NCBI RefSeq assembly: GCF_033568475.1
Contig: NC_133122.1
Span: 19,413,206 to 19,477,205 of the forward strand
Length of the DNA: 64,000 nt
Direction: 5' to 3'
From: Henckelia pumila
Lineage: Eukaryota > Streptophyta > Magnoliopsida > Lamiales > Gesneriaceae
Below the pieces are notes generated by a model. It was not told the origin of the DNA, ran no database searches, and saw only the letters and a program-made list of their open reading frames with translations. Shown here piece after piece: positions 45,246 to 57,300 of this stretch; the stretch's first letter is position 1, and each line of letters opens with the position of its first letter. The translations under genes and the position numbers were made by a program.

Positions 45246-47030
45246 TCCTCTATCTCAATTATATAGTCCACGTTTTCTTTTTTGTTTGTCCCAAATATAT
45301 AGTCATATACCATATCTAGTAATATTTTTTTACACTCTTTTACTAATATACCCCTATTAACTATACCTTGAAAATTATGCAATCATTTTTAAATACATTA
45401 AATAGAGAAAAAAATATGAAGTTTGTATAAAATTTATTTTTCCAATGATTTTTCTCAATCTGTGTGAAAAAAATTTGGACTATATAATCGAGACGGAGGG
45501 AGTACTAGTGACTGTGTATTAAAACCTATTTTTCTCAACAAGTTGAGAAAATAAATATCCTAAAAACTAGTAAAAACTAGAATATAAAAACCAATAGTAT
45601 GTTTGAACACGTCTGCCGAAATCAACAAATAACCACTTTCGAATCAACACTTCACTCGCATGATCTTCAAATGTTTCCAACACTTCACGGCAACACGGTA
45701 ATTCAGCAACGACCGATCGTCTTCAAAAAAATCTAGATCAACTCTCAATATGTTCTTAATTATTCTATCTGTTGATCTCACTTCGCTGGTCTCTCTATTC
45801 GTCCTTTTTTTCATGGATCCACTTCCTTTGTTTAAATAGATATTCAATGACCTAGGGAATCCTTCATTGAATAGAATCCTATAAAATATGAAAACAAGAC
45901 TTTGTTAGGAATGAAATTCTATTGAGCATGAGATAATATTTATCTACTAATTTAAACATGTCTAAGAAAGACAAAACTTTTAAATAGAATTTTATCGCAA
46001 TTAAGAAAAAAATCTCTAAGGCACGTGAAAACAAGTTCCTTTCAATCTCCTCTTTTTTACCTTTCTAGAAAAAACTCACATACAAGTGCAATTAACTCCC
46101 CCTGAGTTAAATAACTAATGCTCTCCCTGAATTTGATCATCTCAAAACATCAATGTTGGTTTGTCGTGTTGGCAACACAGACTTTAAACACTTATTGCTC
46201 TACATTATTCATGTCATAGAATTTTGTAGAACTCTCTAGAATACACTTGTATATACATATGACTTGTATAGAATCATGTAGAAAGAAGGATTTAAAATTA
46301 TGTAAATTATAGAACCTTCTAGAGAGTTAATCTCTACCGTCGGATCAAAGTGATCCTAGCCATCCATCGTAACAAGCTCAACTATAAAAGGGTGCAAGCC
46401 CTCATTTGTAAAGAATCAAGTTGAGAAAGAATACAAAACATTCTTCAAGCTCTCTTGTGTTCTTACTTAAATACTAGCACAAATACATGCGTTACAAAGG
46501 CTGCTTTACTAGTACTTGTAAGGAGCGAAGTCAAGGAGTAAAGGCCACACGTGATCTTAGAAGGGTTAAGTCCGTGACATGTAGCTTGAAATAATTAGAG
46601 TCGAGTCAAGTTTCGCACCCTCGAATTGGGCATGCTTGAACCATTTGGGACCCTCGACTCGGCACACAACCTTATAATTGCATCTTATGGAAAAATATAA
46701 AAATACTAATCAGTACATTGTGTATCATCAAAATAGTAAAGTAAATAATCTCTTCGATTGTTCCATCATCAATAGTAAAGTAAAGAAAGAATCATAATAG
46801 TAAATTAAGGAATATTTTCGATGGTTCCATCATCAATAGTAAGGTAAAGAAAAAATCCATCATCAGTGGCAATATCTTGTTGCAAAACAATATATTCTTT
46901 CAGTTTCTTGGATAAATAACTGGAGGGGCAACATTCATGGGTATAAACAAATAGTAAAGATTTAAAAAAACAATTTCTACGCGGAAATTAGCCGAGTAGA
47001 CCGAGTAGCCAAAAAAAACAATTTCTACGC

Positions 47031-47095
47031 AGTCACCGAGGAGTCCAGCCACTGAGGTATATAATCGTGAATATTTTTCATAAAATATAATTAGA
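47031..47095 (+). pseudogene. transposed fragment of the ICR gene (exon 2 end plus intron 2 start)
   Basis: About 65 bp match 40367-40433 with one exonic mismatch (GAG for GAA), one intronic mismatch and a short gap. The match crosses the exon-intron border (CACTGAG|GTATATAATCG), so it was copied from genomic DNA, not mRNA. It directly follows the second of two copies of AAAAAAACAATTTCTACGC (46964-46982 and 47012-47030). Confidence 0.8.
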
Positions 47096-47104
47096 GATTG
47101 GTTA

Positions 47105-47408
47105 CCGACAAATGGACAAATTTGAGATTAAAATGGCGAAAGCTATTTGAAATTGTAATCTTACTTCAAAAAAACTATATTTAAATTTTTAAATCTATCA
47201 AAATCGTCAATATTGGAGGGATACATATGTATGACCCCCCTTAGATTTTGGAAGCCACACATTCAGTACATAGAAAATCAATCAATAGGCGCCGTTTATC
47301 CTGTTTAGTTACGGACAAATGGACAAATATGAGATTAAAATGGCGAAAGCTATTTGAAATTGTAATCATACTTCAAAAATACTATATTTAAATTTCTAAA
47401 TCTATGAA
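47105..47408 (+). repeat. pair of about 90 bp direct repeats
   Basis: 47105-47195 and 47318-47408 share GGACAAATNTGAGATTAAAA and TGGCGAAAGCTATTTGAAA with few differences. Their origin is unknown. Confidence 0.75.
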
Positions 47409-47690
47409 AAAAGGAGAGCATTCAAACAAAAGAGATGTAGGCAAAAGGTATTCAGAGTTTTTCCTTAAAATAAAGTTTACATATATCTAGAGGAAATTCT
47501 TGCTTAAGAAAATGCTGTCGTTTTGCGTATTTACATGAGTAAAAGAATGAATACCGTGACAAAATTAGAACCATTTTGCATTTCATTTTAATCTTCAATC
47601 AATTTACACTATTTGACTATAGTTCAAGGTAATGTGGCTAATCAGAAGGCGACATACCTAGTGAAACCAATCGATCACGGTATCTGTAAC

Positions 47691-50600
47691 TGAAACGACC
47701 CTAACTACTACTTATAATTAAACTAAATAAAATACGAATTTTTTTCAAAATTTCGGCATGACCTATCTATTTAAATTACAAACCACCTGTCACAGACAAC
47801 AAATTTTAGAGAAAAACAAACAACACTAAATAAATTAGACCAAGAAAGGAACGAGAACCGGAGAAGAAATTCAACCTTTCGAACAACAAAAGATTAAGAA
47901 TTTACATATTTACATGCCCACAAATAATTTATAAATTTTTACAATATCATTTATCCAATCAACAAATAAAAGACTTTAAATTGCTAAAATAAACTTTTGC
48001 GGAAGATTGGCATGGTCAGAGGGATGTGCTGTGCCCGCATCACAGTCCACTCGAAAGTCCTGCCTTGCAATCTCGATGATAACTATTACCTGCACCAAGT
48101 AGATGTAGTGAGCCTAGGGGCCCAACAAGAATATGGAGAAAATAACGAGGGTTTAAAATTACATGCTTAATACTTAAAATACTAGTACTTAATATACTTT
48201 GAAACTTACTCCGAAAAGTTGAATGATAAATGAGAATGAGATGTAATGCATGCAATGAACTCACACAATTAAACTTGGGAACTTTCTTAAACTTTACTTA
48301 ATCTCATGTGTGACTGAAACTGAATATAAACGAAGTCGAGTCAAATTAGAACTGATCTATAACTGAAATTGAAACTGTAACTGTAACTGTGAACTTAGAT
48401 CCTTGAATTGTGACCCTGTGTTTTCGATCATGATCATGGCTGCAGTGCACTATGCCGCAAGGAAGTCAGGATATCTCCAAAACTCGTCTTGCCCTGTGAT
48501 TGGTAAGGGAGGCCAAGATTTCTCTTAACCCCACACATACACTTCATTTCTATATTTGGTAAGGTAGGCCAAGATTTCTCTTAACCCCACACATACACGT
48601 CATTTCTATATTTGGTAAGGTAGGCCAAGACGTCTCTCAACCCCACACATACACGTCATTTTTATAGTCACAATCATTTCACTTCGTTCAAAAATATTTT
48701 CTTTTATTCTTACTTGACTCGACACAAAGATATAGCATGCATTTAAGAAAATGACTTTCTTTGAAAATATGTACTCGATTACTCGATTCACAAGCAAATG
48801 ATAAAAGATGGTTGACAAGGATGGTGATTTAGGTGGAAACCCATGGCTAAGATTCTAAACTTACTTTTCTGGCACTTAGGACGTATCCCGGGTAGCAACA
48901 CTTAATGACCAAAATATTGCACTTTACCATTCGATAGCCTAGAACTCGATCAAAACTTAACCAAATTAGTTCCCGCTTGAAAAGACATTTCTCTAACTTC
49001 CTAGACTATTCCTAAATTCATTCCCTTAGCCAAAACATTAGTGCAACCCTTTTTTACATGACCATTTCTGGACAGCCCTCAACACTTGGACATTTCTGCT
49101 CACCAAATCTCAGTTCATCTCCCTCTCAAGACACTTAAACATTGATCTCCCATGTTAACAACTTATAAGCTAAGAACTAGACCATTCCTTAAGTCCTCTT
49201 CAAACCACTAGGACAGCTTTCTCCAAGCCTAGTGTGACTCAAAGGAGACATCCCCTGCCCATACCTAAGAACCGATTTCCTCCAAGACCGACCCTTGATC
49301 CTCGACCCAAATCAAATGCCCTATTCGAAGCAGCGCCTGACCTCGAGCCCAAAACCCAGCTCCTACAACACATGATCAGCAGCCCCTCACTCCCAAACCA
49401 AATTCCCAGCTCAAAACAGCCTTTTCCCAAGCCGATTCCCACCTCGAGACAGCCCCTGCCCTAGCCAAATCCCAGCTCAAAACCCGATTCCTTCCAGCAT
49501 CCAAGCTCGAACATTGTCCCCTATCCTTAAGACACTACCAGCTCAAGGAAGCCCCAGCCCCCAGAAAACCCCACTCCTTCAACATCTAACCAACAACCTT
49601 TCAACCCATTTGTTAGCTATATCCGACACAACCTAAGCGCTACCATGTGAGCTACGTTCTCACCCATGGTAGCCCCTATTTCACCATCCAACAACATGCA
49701 AACTCGAATGAAACATGAACTCAACAAACGCAGAATCTGAGAACTAAAGCAGACGCAACATGAAATGGCTTTTGCTCAAATCTATCCAACACAAGAAAAC
49801 TATGCATAGAAATCATAGACACGAATATATATTGCAAAGAAAATTCGAAGAGGGCACAAATAGCTAAACGTAGAAAAGAACCCAAAGCAACGAACGACCA
49901 TCAAGAAATCAGAAAACCGAGCCACTTCTTAAACTCAAATAAAATTCGGCAATGCAAGAGAGAAATACAAGCACACAACATATTAATCTACTTGGTGGCC
50001 AAAGAAACCCAAAAATCTTGCCTTAAACCGTGAAAGATCAGAAATGGGGCTCGTGGGAAGCTCGGCCGCTGGAATCAAGCTGAGGAAGGGAGGAAAGACC
50101 TTGTTCAGCTCGCCTGGAGGGCTGCTAGCAGCGGCCGGAAGCTGAATGGAAGGGGGCGGATCGCGATTGAAGTGAGACTGGAGAGGAAATGAGAAGATCA
50201 CATCGGCTAAGACTTGGAGAAGAGGAAAGGAAATGGGCCGATTAAATGAGCCTGAATAAATTCCTTCAATGGGCCGTGTGATTTGAGTTGGGCCGGGGTT
50301 TGGACTGAGCTCTAAATTGGGTTGTGTGTAAGAAAAGGTAGATCAATGTATAACATGAAAAAAGTTAGTTTCAAATTCCCCGCAAACTTTCAAAGTTTAA
50401 AAATTCAAGAGTTAAATACTTAAATTCTATTTACCGGGTTTGAAAATGCTAATTTTCAATACTTAAATATTTTGATGTCACATCAATAAATAAAATATTT
50501 AAATAATAAGCAAAACGATTAAAATAATTTAAACAGGCTAGATTATCGTTTAAAAGCAATTTAAATAAATACCCAAGCAGAAATAAAAACCTTTAAAATA

Positions 50601-50992
50601 ATTTGGACAATTAAAAATGATTTAAATAAATAATCTAGGCATTTAAAATAATTTAAAATAACTAACCGCTAAACTTAGGTTATTTAGAATAAATAAATTG
50701 GACACTCGAAGATATCCAAACAAATAAGCTAAACAGTTAAAATCACTTAAAAGAATAAACTAGATAATTAAAATCAAAAATCATTTAAATAGGCAAAAAC
50801 CTTAAACCTTTAAAATCTTTAAAACAATTAAATTGCACAATAAAATCATTTGAATAAATAAGTAATATTCTATTAACACATAATTCAAATAAAGAATTTA
50901 AATCAAATAAACTTATAAACTTAAAAATAAAAATCATAATATTTATTAAATTAAATACATGCGATTTAGTAGATTAGATTTTAGGTGGTACA
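47691..50992. mobile_element. inner solo LTR (3.3 kb), long-LTR Gypsy type
   Basis: Begins TGAAACGACC, ends GGTGGTACA and is flanked by perfect GTAAC at 47686-47690 and 50993-50997. No second LTR or pol is inside. Size and composition (AT-rich at one end, GGCCCA-rich patch near 50220-50310) resemble chromovirus LTRs, probably in minus orientation. Short open frames such as 49983-50201 (-) are typical LTR noise. Confidence 0.8.
48501..48668 (+). repeat. three tandem 56 bp units in the inner solo LTR
   Basis: TGGTAAGG(G/T)AGGCCAAGA starts at 48501, 48557 and 48613, each unit ending in CCCCACACATACAC followed by CATTT. Confidence 0.9.
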
Positions 50993-52654
50993 GTAACGTT
51001 CCAATATTTATTGGAGCATTACTCAAACATACATACTTAAAAGATTTTGGGGAAAATAAAAAAAAACTTTGCGAAAACATCATATTCTTTATTAAATAAG
51101 AATGTTAAAAGTGCACAAAATAATGAAATAAACATTCAAAAGACTTTGCCAAACATGGCTATCAAAAGAAATAATAAAACTAGTTTTCCCTCATAGACTT
51201 AAAATTTGTTTAAACAACTTTCATTCAAAAATCTCGCACTCATGCATCGCCCGCTGGACCGACCCCTGTCTCCTCTTCATGTCCACCAACGTAATCATCA
51301 ATGAATGCATCAACATCATCGTCACCTGCACCATTCAAGTATAGTGAGTCTAAAGACTCAGCAAAAAAACACATAAAAAGGATTTTTCTGAAACTTTAAA
51401 AGGAGAAGAGCATCAACATAGTTTTTCATGCACAAACTTAACATAAATGCATCTTGATGAAGCCATAACATAAAACATTTAGGGGTGATGAAATATGTGT
51501 ATTGCGGCAACCGTCATAATGAGCCATTCGTAGATTATGTTGTACAACAAGCATATGACATTACACCCGTAACTTTCATTATTTGGATAGCCGCTCCGGA
51601 GCTTATCTCGAATTGCATACCCCGTATAACCATCCCGTGAGCCATGTTTGGATAGCCGCTCTGGAGCTCATCCCGAATTTCATACCCCATGTAATCACCA
51701 CAAGATGCACAATTCATCAAAATATTTTCCATGCAACATAACATTCATCTTATCATATCATAACGTGTCACATCGTCAACTTTTTTCTCGCAACTTCAAA
51801 AAAATCATGCTCTTAAACCTTTATCGTGATGCTACCATGCGTGAATTCATTCAAAACATTTCATGAGAAAGGTTTTTTATGAGAAATTCACATAAACATA
51901 CAATACATAACTTTAACGATCCACGTGAGCCATTCTGTCCGTCCCGGATGATCCATTTTGAAAATTTATCCAATAAAATGTCTTAAAAACACTTAAAAAA
52001 GCTTAAAAGATCATAAAATGGAATTTCAGACTGCACATGCAAAGTTTAAAAATTTGGGATAGAACCCTGCTCGCTCGCTCGCTCGCAGAAATTTTCCGCT
52101 CGAGCGAGCTGTGCGTCTCGCTCGAGTGACAACAAGTTACGCTCGAGCGATAGGCTCGCTGCCGAGATTCCAAGGCAACGACGCACAAATGCCCCAAAAA
52201 CCCTCATTTTTTGATTTTCTCAACTTTAAACTATTCTCCTTCACCCAAAATATTTTCTTTTGCAAGGAATCAATCCCGGAAATGAAAAACTTCAAAACTT
52301 GAAAATAATTTGCCCCAAAAACAACCAACATCAATAGTTTGATTCAAAACTTTCAAAATCACCATAACCTATAAAAACTTTTGCATCTTAACTTCAAATC
52401 CATCAATCCTCAATACATCTACATCAAAGACATCAGGAACACCTCACGCTTTACGTTTATACGTCATGCTCATGAAATTTTTCAAGAAACATGCATCAAT
52501 CGTCATAAAAACACCTAGGGTTAAACCTTTAAAATAGATATAGTCTTGAATGAGTTTCAAAACAGTAAAAACTTGCCTGATTGATTTGATTGGAATTAAC
52601 CTGGATGAAGAAATGATCTAGCCTTGAGAATGAAGAACCCTAGCCTTGTATCAC

Positions 52655-54271
52655 TGTAGAGACCCTGCATGAAATCACCTACTAACTGGCAACTAATAGC
52701 ATGCATTAAACTTAATACAGCAAAATTCTTAACAGAGTAAAAACGTGCAGAAACATAATCCATAATTTACATAACAGCTTAGGAAAACATATCCAGACTT
52801 AAATCTGTAGTGATACAACCATATTGAAATGCTTAAAATAAACTGTCTAAAACATTTATATAGCTAAACAAATCATGCTGTATAAAATCCCCTGAAAAGC
52901 TCTGGCTCCCTAATCCTGCCTCGAGCTACCGGCTCCGTCCATCCTGCGACCTGCCCCGTGGAATGGGTGTCCAAGATAACAACTAGGACGTGAGCGCTAA
53001 CGGCCAGTACATAAACATGAGTAAACATATGTATATGATGCATGCAACATGATGACTGGTAAATGGTCATCTGAAAAGTCATGCTCAGTACCGGCGCCAC
53101 ATGAGTGCTGCCATCGCACGGATCAACCTCTGGGTGCAACCACACTCATCTAATACACCAGAGTAGTCAGACATACATGTCCCCGCCGTCGCGGTACTCT
53201 CAGTGACAGACTATCGAGTATAGAGCTGAGCGGCTCTATAATCAGGTATAACAAGGTATAGGCTCAACGTGTATGTGCACATGATATATGAATATAGAAA
53301 ACGGTAAAACATACATCATGCCACATAATAATGCCAAATAAATGCAATATATAAACATGTATACTCGCTGGCAATCTCAGTCAATGTGTATGTACCTAAC
53401 ACCGAAGTCTGAACTAAGCTGGAAAAAGACAACCCCTAGCTGTCCTAGGTCAACTCCCGACCCGACCTGGTCTCAAGTCTGACCCGACCCGACCAGGCCT
53501 CTTGGTCCGACCCCGAGCTCTTCCTTCCCAAGCTATTCCTTCCCGAATTCCCGAGCTACTCTTTCCCGAGCTCCCGAGCTCCCGAGCTACTCTTTTTCGG
53601 GTAAAGATATGAAGTGAGATGGAAGTGATGTGAAAAATAACTGAATCCCCAGCTCCTATTTATAGACAAATATTTGGGGTGATCGGGATTCTTGAGCTGA
53701 CTTCGAGACGTCCGAGCTCCTATAAGCACGGCACGTATCAGATGCTTGGGCTGAGTCACTACCATTATTGACAGCTCATGCTTAGGCGCCAACTGTCATT
53801 CATGCAAGCGTCCACACACCTGCCTTCCTGTCCTGGAGGGTTCGGGCTTCCCTATTAGCAGTTCGGGATTCCCTAGCAGCAGGTCGGGATTCCCTAGCAG
53901 CAGGTCGGGATTCCTTAATAGCAGTTCGGGATTCCCTAGCAGCTTTTCGAACTTCCTTAGTAACGAAATTCCCTAACAGGCTAACAGCAGAATTCCCTAG
54001 CTATAGAATCCCTAGCAAGAGAATTCCCTAGCTAAAGAATCCCTAGCTGTATAATCCCTAGCAGCAGATTCCCTAGCTGCTCATGTTTCCCTAGCTGCTC
54101 ATATTCCCTAGCTATATAATACCTAGCAGCAGATTCCCTAGCTGCTCATGTTTCCCTAGCTGCTCATATTCCCTAGCTGCAGTTCAGCAGCTCCACAGTT
54201 CAGCAGTTTAGACTGGACTCTTAATCATGATTATCATATTATTATCTTAAAATGGAATCTGGGTTACTACA
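52655..54271 (-). repeat. 3' LTR of the Gypsy element (1617 bp)
   Basis: TG...CA bounded, with TATAAATA on the minus strand at 53657-53664. U3 holds a degenerate array (53836-54185) of TTCGGGATTCCCTAGCAGC and CCCTAGCTGCTCAT units. It has one more 18 bp unit than its partner LTR. Confidence 0.9.
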
Positions 54272-54285
54272 TTCTCCCCACCTTT
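54272..54285 (-). other. polypurine tract of the Gypsy element
   Basis: Minus-strand AAAGGTGGGGAGAA abuts the 3' LTR start TGTAGTAACC. Confidence 0.8.
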
Positions 54286-54427
54286 AGATATTTCGTCCGC
54301 GAAATAAAATCTAAAGACAAATTAAGATAACAATATGAAACAGAAAACCATGTTTTATTACAACAACGGTAATTACATCTTTATATGGTAATTAAAAGTA
54401 CAAAGCAAACAACTCAGGATATTCTGC

Positions 54428-57300
54428 TCACATATGGCTCTCGGTTTCCCAAGTTGCTTTCTCAACGCCTCGGCGTTGCCACTGTACCATCACAAGTGAT
54501 ATAGTCTTGTTTCGAAGAACTTTCTCCTTTCTGTCTAGAATACGAAGTGGTCGTTCAACATACGACAGATCTGGCTCTAGCTGAACTTCAGAAGACTGAA
54601 TCACATGTGATTCATCAGCTATGTACTGTCGAAGTAATGACACATGAAAAATATTATGTATACTGGAAAGAGATGGCGGTAACGCCAAACGATAAGCAAC
54701 ATCTCCGATCTTCTCCAGTATCTAGAAAGGTCCAATGAAACGAGGTGGCAACTTGCCTTTCACACCGAATCTCATCACTTCCTGAAAGGTGATACTCGCA
54801 AGAACACATATTCACCAGGCTCAAACTGCAATGGTCTGCGATGAATATTAGCATAACTGGCTTGTCTATCTTGAGCAGTTTTGATTCTCCGCTTGATCAA
54901 ATCTACCTTGTCTACAATCTGCTCCACCAACTCAGGACCCTCGACTTGTCGTTCTCCTACTTCATTCCAGAATAACGGAGTACGACACCGTCGACCATAC
55001 AATGCCTCGAAAGGTGTCATATCAATACTACGATGATAACTGTTATTGTAAGCAAATTCGATCAAAGGTAACTGATCCTGCCAAGATAAACCAAAGTCCA
55101 TGACAGAAGAACGTAGCATATCCTCCAATGTATGAATCGTCCGTTCTGACTGCCCGTCAGTCTCCGGATGATATGCAGTACTTAAACTCAGACTGGTACC
55201 CAACGCCTGCTGAAAACTACCCCAAAAACGTAAGGTAAATCGCGGGTCTCTATCACTGACTATGCTCACTGGAATTCCATGCAATCGCACTATCTCCTGG
55301 ACATATAAGCGTGCCATGCGATCATAAGAATACTCCTGGTTGTAAGAAATGAAATGTGCTGATTTTGTCAGACGATCAATAACGACCCAAATAGCATCAC
55401 ACTGACGTGACGTCATAGGCAAGTGGGTAACAAAATCCATAGTCACGTGCTCCCACTTCCATTCGGGAATCTCAAGATTCTGCAGTAATCCACCTGGTCG
55501 TCGGTGTTCAGCCTTGACCTGTTGACAAACCAAACATCTTGAAACAAATTGATATACACTTCGCTTCATCCCTTTCCACCAGAATCTAGTTCGCAAGTCC
55601 TTATACATTTTCATACTTCCAGGATGAACAGATAATCGACTCCTGTGAGCTTGAGAAAGAATATCATTTCTGAGCTCCGCAACATCAGGCACAACCACTC
55701 GATTCGATAAGCATAATAAACAATCTGCCTGATAATGGAATCCAGATGTATTAACTCCATTGGCTAGACGTGCCAAACGATGAGTCTTATCATCAGATAT
55801 CTGAGCATCTCTGATCCGAGAATACAATGCTGGCTCAGATAGAATAGTATACAATCGAATCCCATTCCTCACTTTCTTGTGCTTGAGCGTAAAACTCAAT
55901 GAACAACACTCTTGAATCATATGAGATACTTCACTAGTCTGAAGTGCAGAAAATCTCACCTGCCGACTCAAGGCATCAACAGTAAGATTAGCAGAACCTG
56001 GATGATATTTGATTTCGCAATCATAATCCTTCAGAAGATCCATCCAGCGTCTCTGTCACATATTCAACTCTGCCTGAGTGAATAAATACTTCAAACTCTT
56101 GTGATCCGTGAATATCTCAAATTTCTCGCCATAAAGATAATGTCTCCAAATCTTGAGAGCAAATACAATGGCGGCTAACTCGAGATCATGTACTGGATAA
56201 TTATTCTCATGTGTCTTCAACTGTCGAGAAGCATAGGCAATAACATGTCCATGCTGTGTCAGAACACATCCTAACCCCTGACCAGAGGCATCAGTATAGA
56301 CAACATAACCTCCTGATCCAGAAGGTAGAGCTAGCACAGGTGCAGTAGTAAGACGTCTACGCAGCTCGTGAAATGAATCCTCACAATCCGAGGACCATAT
56401 GAAGGAAACATCTTTCTGAGTAAGCTGAGTTAAAGGCCTGGCCAACTGTGCAAAATTCTCGATGAACCGACGGTAATAACCCGCTAGACCTAAGAAACTA
56501 CGAATCTCAGCAACCATCATTGGACGAGACCAGTTCAGCACTGCCTCTATCTTACTAGGATCAACAGATATTCCTTCGCTAGAGATCACATGACCGAGAA
56601 ACACTACCCGATCAAGCCAGAATTCACACTTGCTCAATTTCGCATACAGCTGCTTATCTCGTAACGTCTGCAACACAATCCTCAGATGCTGTGCATGCTC
56701 ATCCTTGTCATGAGAATAGACAAGAATATCATCAATGAAGACAATGACAAATCTATCCAGATATTCTCGAAATACCTGATTCATCAGATTCATAAAGACT
56801 GCCGGTGCATTCGTCAAACCAAATGGCATCACCAGAAATTCATAATGCCCGTATCTGGTTCTGAAAGCAGTCGTAGAAATATCTGAGTCTCGTACCCGCA
56901 TCTGGTGATATCCCGATCTCAGATCTATCTTGGAGTAAATAGAAGTACCCTGTAATTGATCGAACAAATCATCAATTCATGACAAAGGATACTTATTCTT
57001 GATGGTGACACTATTCAGCTGCCTGTAATCAATACATAATCGCATCGATCCATCCTTTTTCCTGACAAACAAAACAGGTGCTCCCCACGGAGAAACACTC
57101 GGACGAATATATCCCTTATCAAGCAGATCCTGCAACTACTGTTTCAATTCCCTCATCTTTGACGGTGCTAGACGATAAGGTGCTCGGAATATAGGCATAG
57201 TTCTTGGTACTAGATCAATACCAAATTCAACCTCTCGAACCGGAGGAAAACCAGAAATCTCATCAGGGAATACATCTAAAAACTCGCTGACAACCGATAG
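54428..57300 (-). pseudogene. Gypsy RT-RNase H-integrase-chromodomain remnant
   Basis: The minus strand shows RT with [23 protein letters not shown] and FIDDILVYS; RNase H with [11 protein letters not shown] and TDHKSLKYL; integrase with the HHCC finger (CLVCQQVKAEH), MDFVTHLP, SDRDPRF and ETDGQSERT; and a chromodomain-like tail (VQWQRRGVEKATWE, 54428-54500). The frame is broken by TAG at 57136-57138, TGA at 56977-56979, TGA at 56056-56058, a 1-nt frameshift near 54780, TAG at 54722-54724 and an early terminal TGA at 54428-54430. Most stops are of the kind C-to-T decay produces. No functional polyprotein can be made from this copy. Confidence 0.92.

Larger units (their letters stand above)
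43881..45504. mobile_element. Stowaway-like MITE split by a solo LTR
   Basis: The left piece TAATCCCTC (43881-43889) and the right flank resuming at 45251 read together as CCCTCTATCTCAATTATATAG. This matches the inverted right end (GACGGAGGGAGTA, 45493-45504) at about 22 of 25 bp. The ends fit Stowaway (CTCCCTCCGT) with TA target sites. Without the solo LTR the MITE is about 260 bp. Confidence 0.75.
45505..47679. other. intergenic DNA with LTR-promoter-like relic
   Basis: No intact gene. Around 46140-46700 an AACTATAAAAGGGTG box (46380-46394) lies in a context resembling an LTR U3-R boundary, and CTCCCCCTGAG near 46097 resembles sequence downstream of Copia pol, but no ends can be fixed. Confidence 0.35.

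Noticed and set aside
49234..50201. Proline-rich and other short open frames in the 3.3 kb solo LTR
   Set aside because: Common noise in long LTRs; no splice structure or domain support.
48501..54185. CRISPR-like array
   Set aside because: The repeats are tandem minisatellites in LTRs without unique spacers, and this is a plant nuclear genome.
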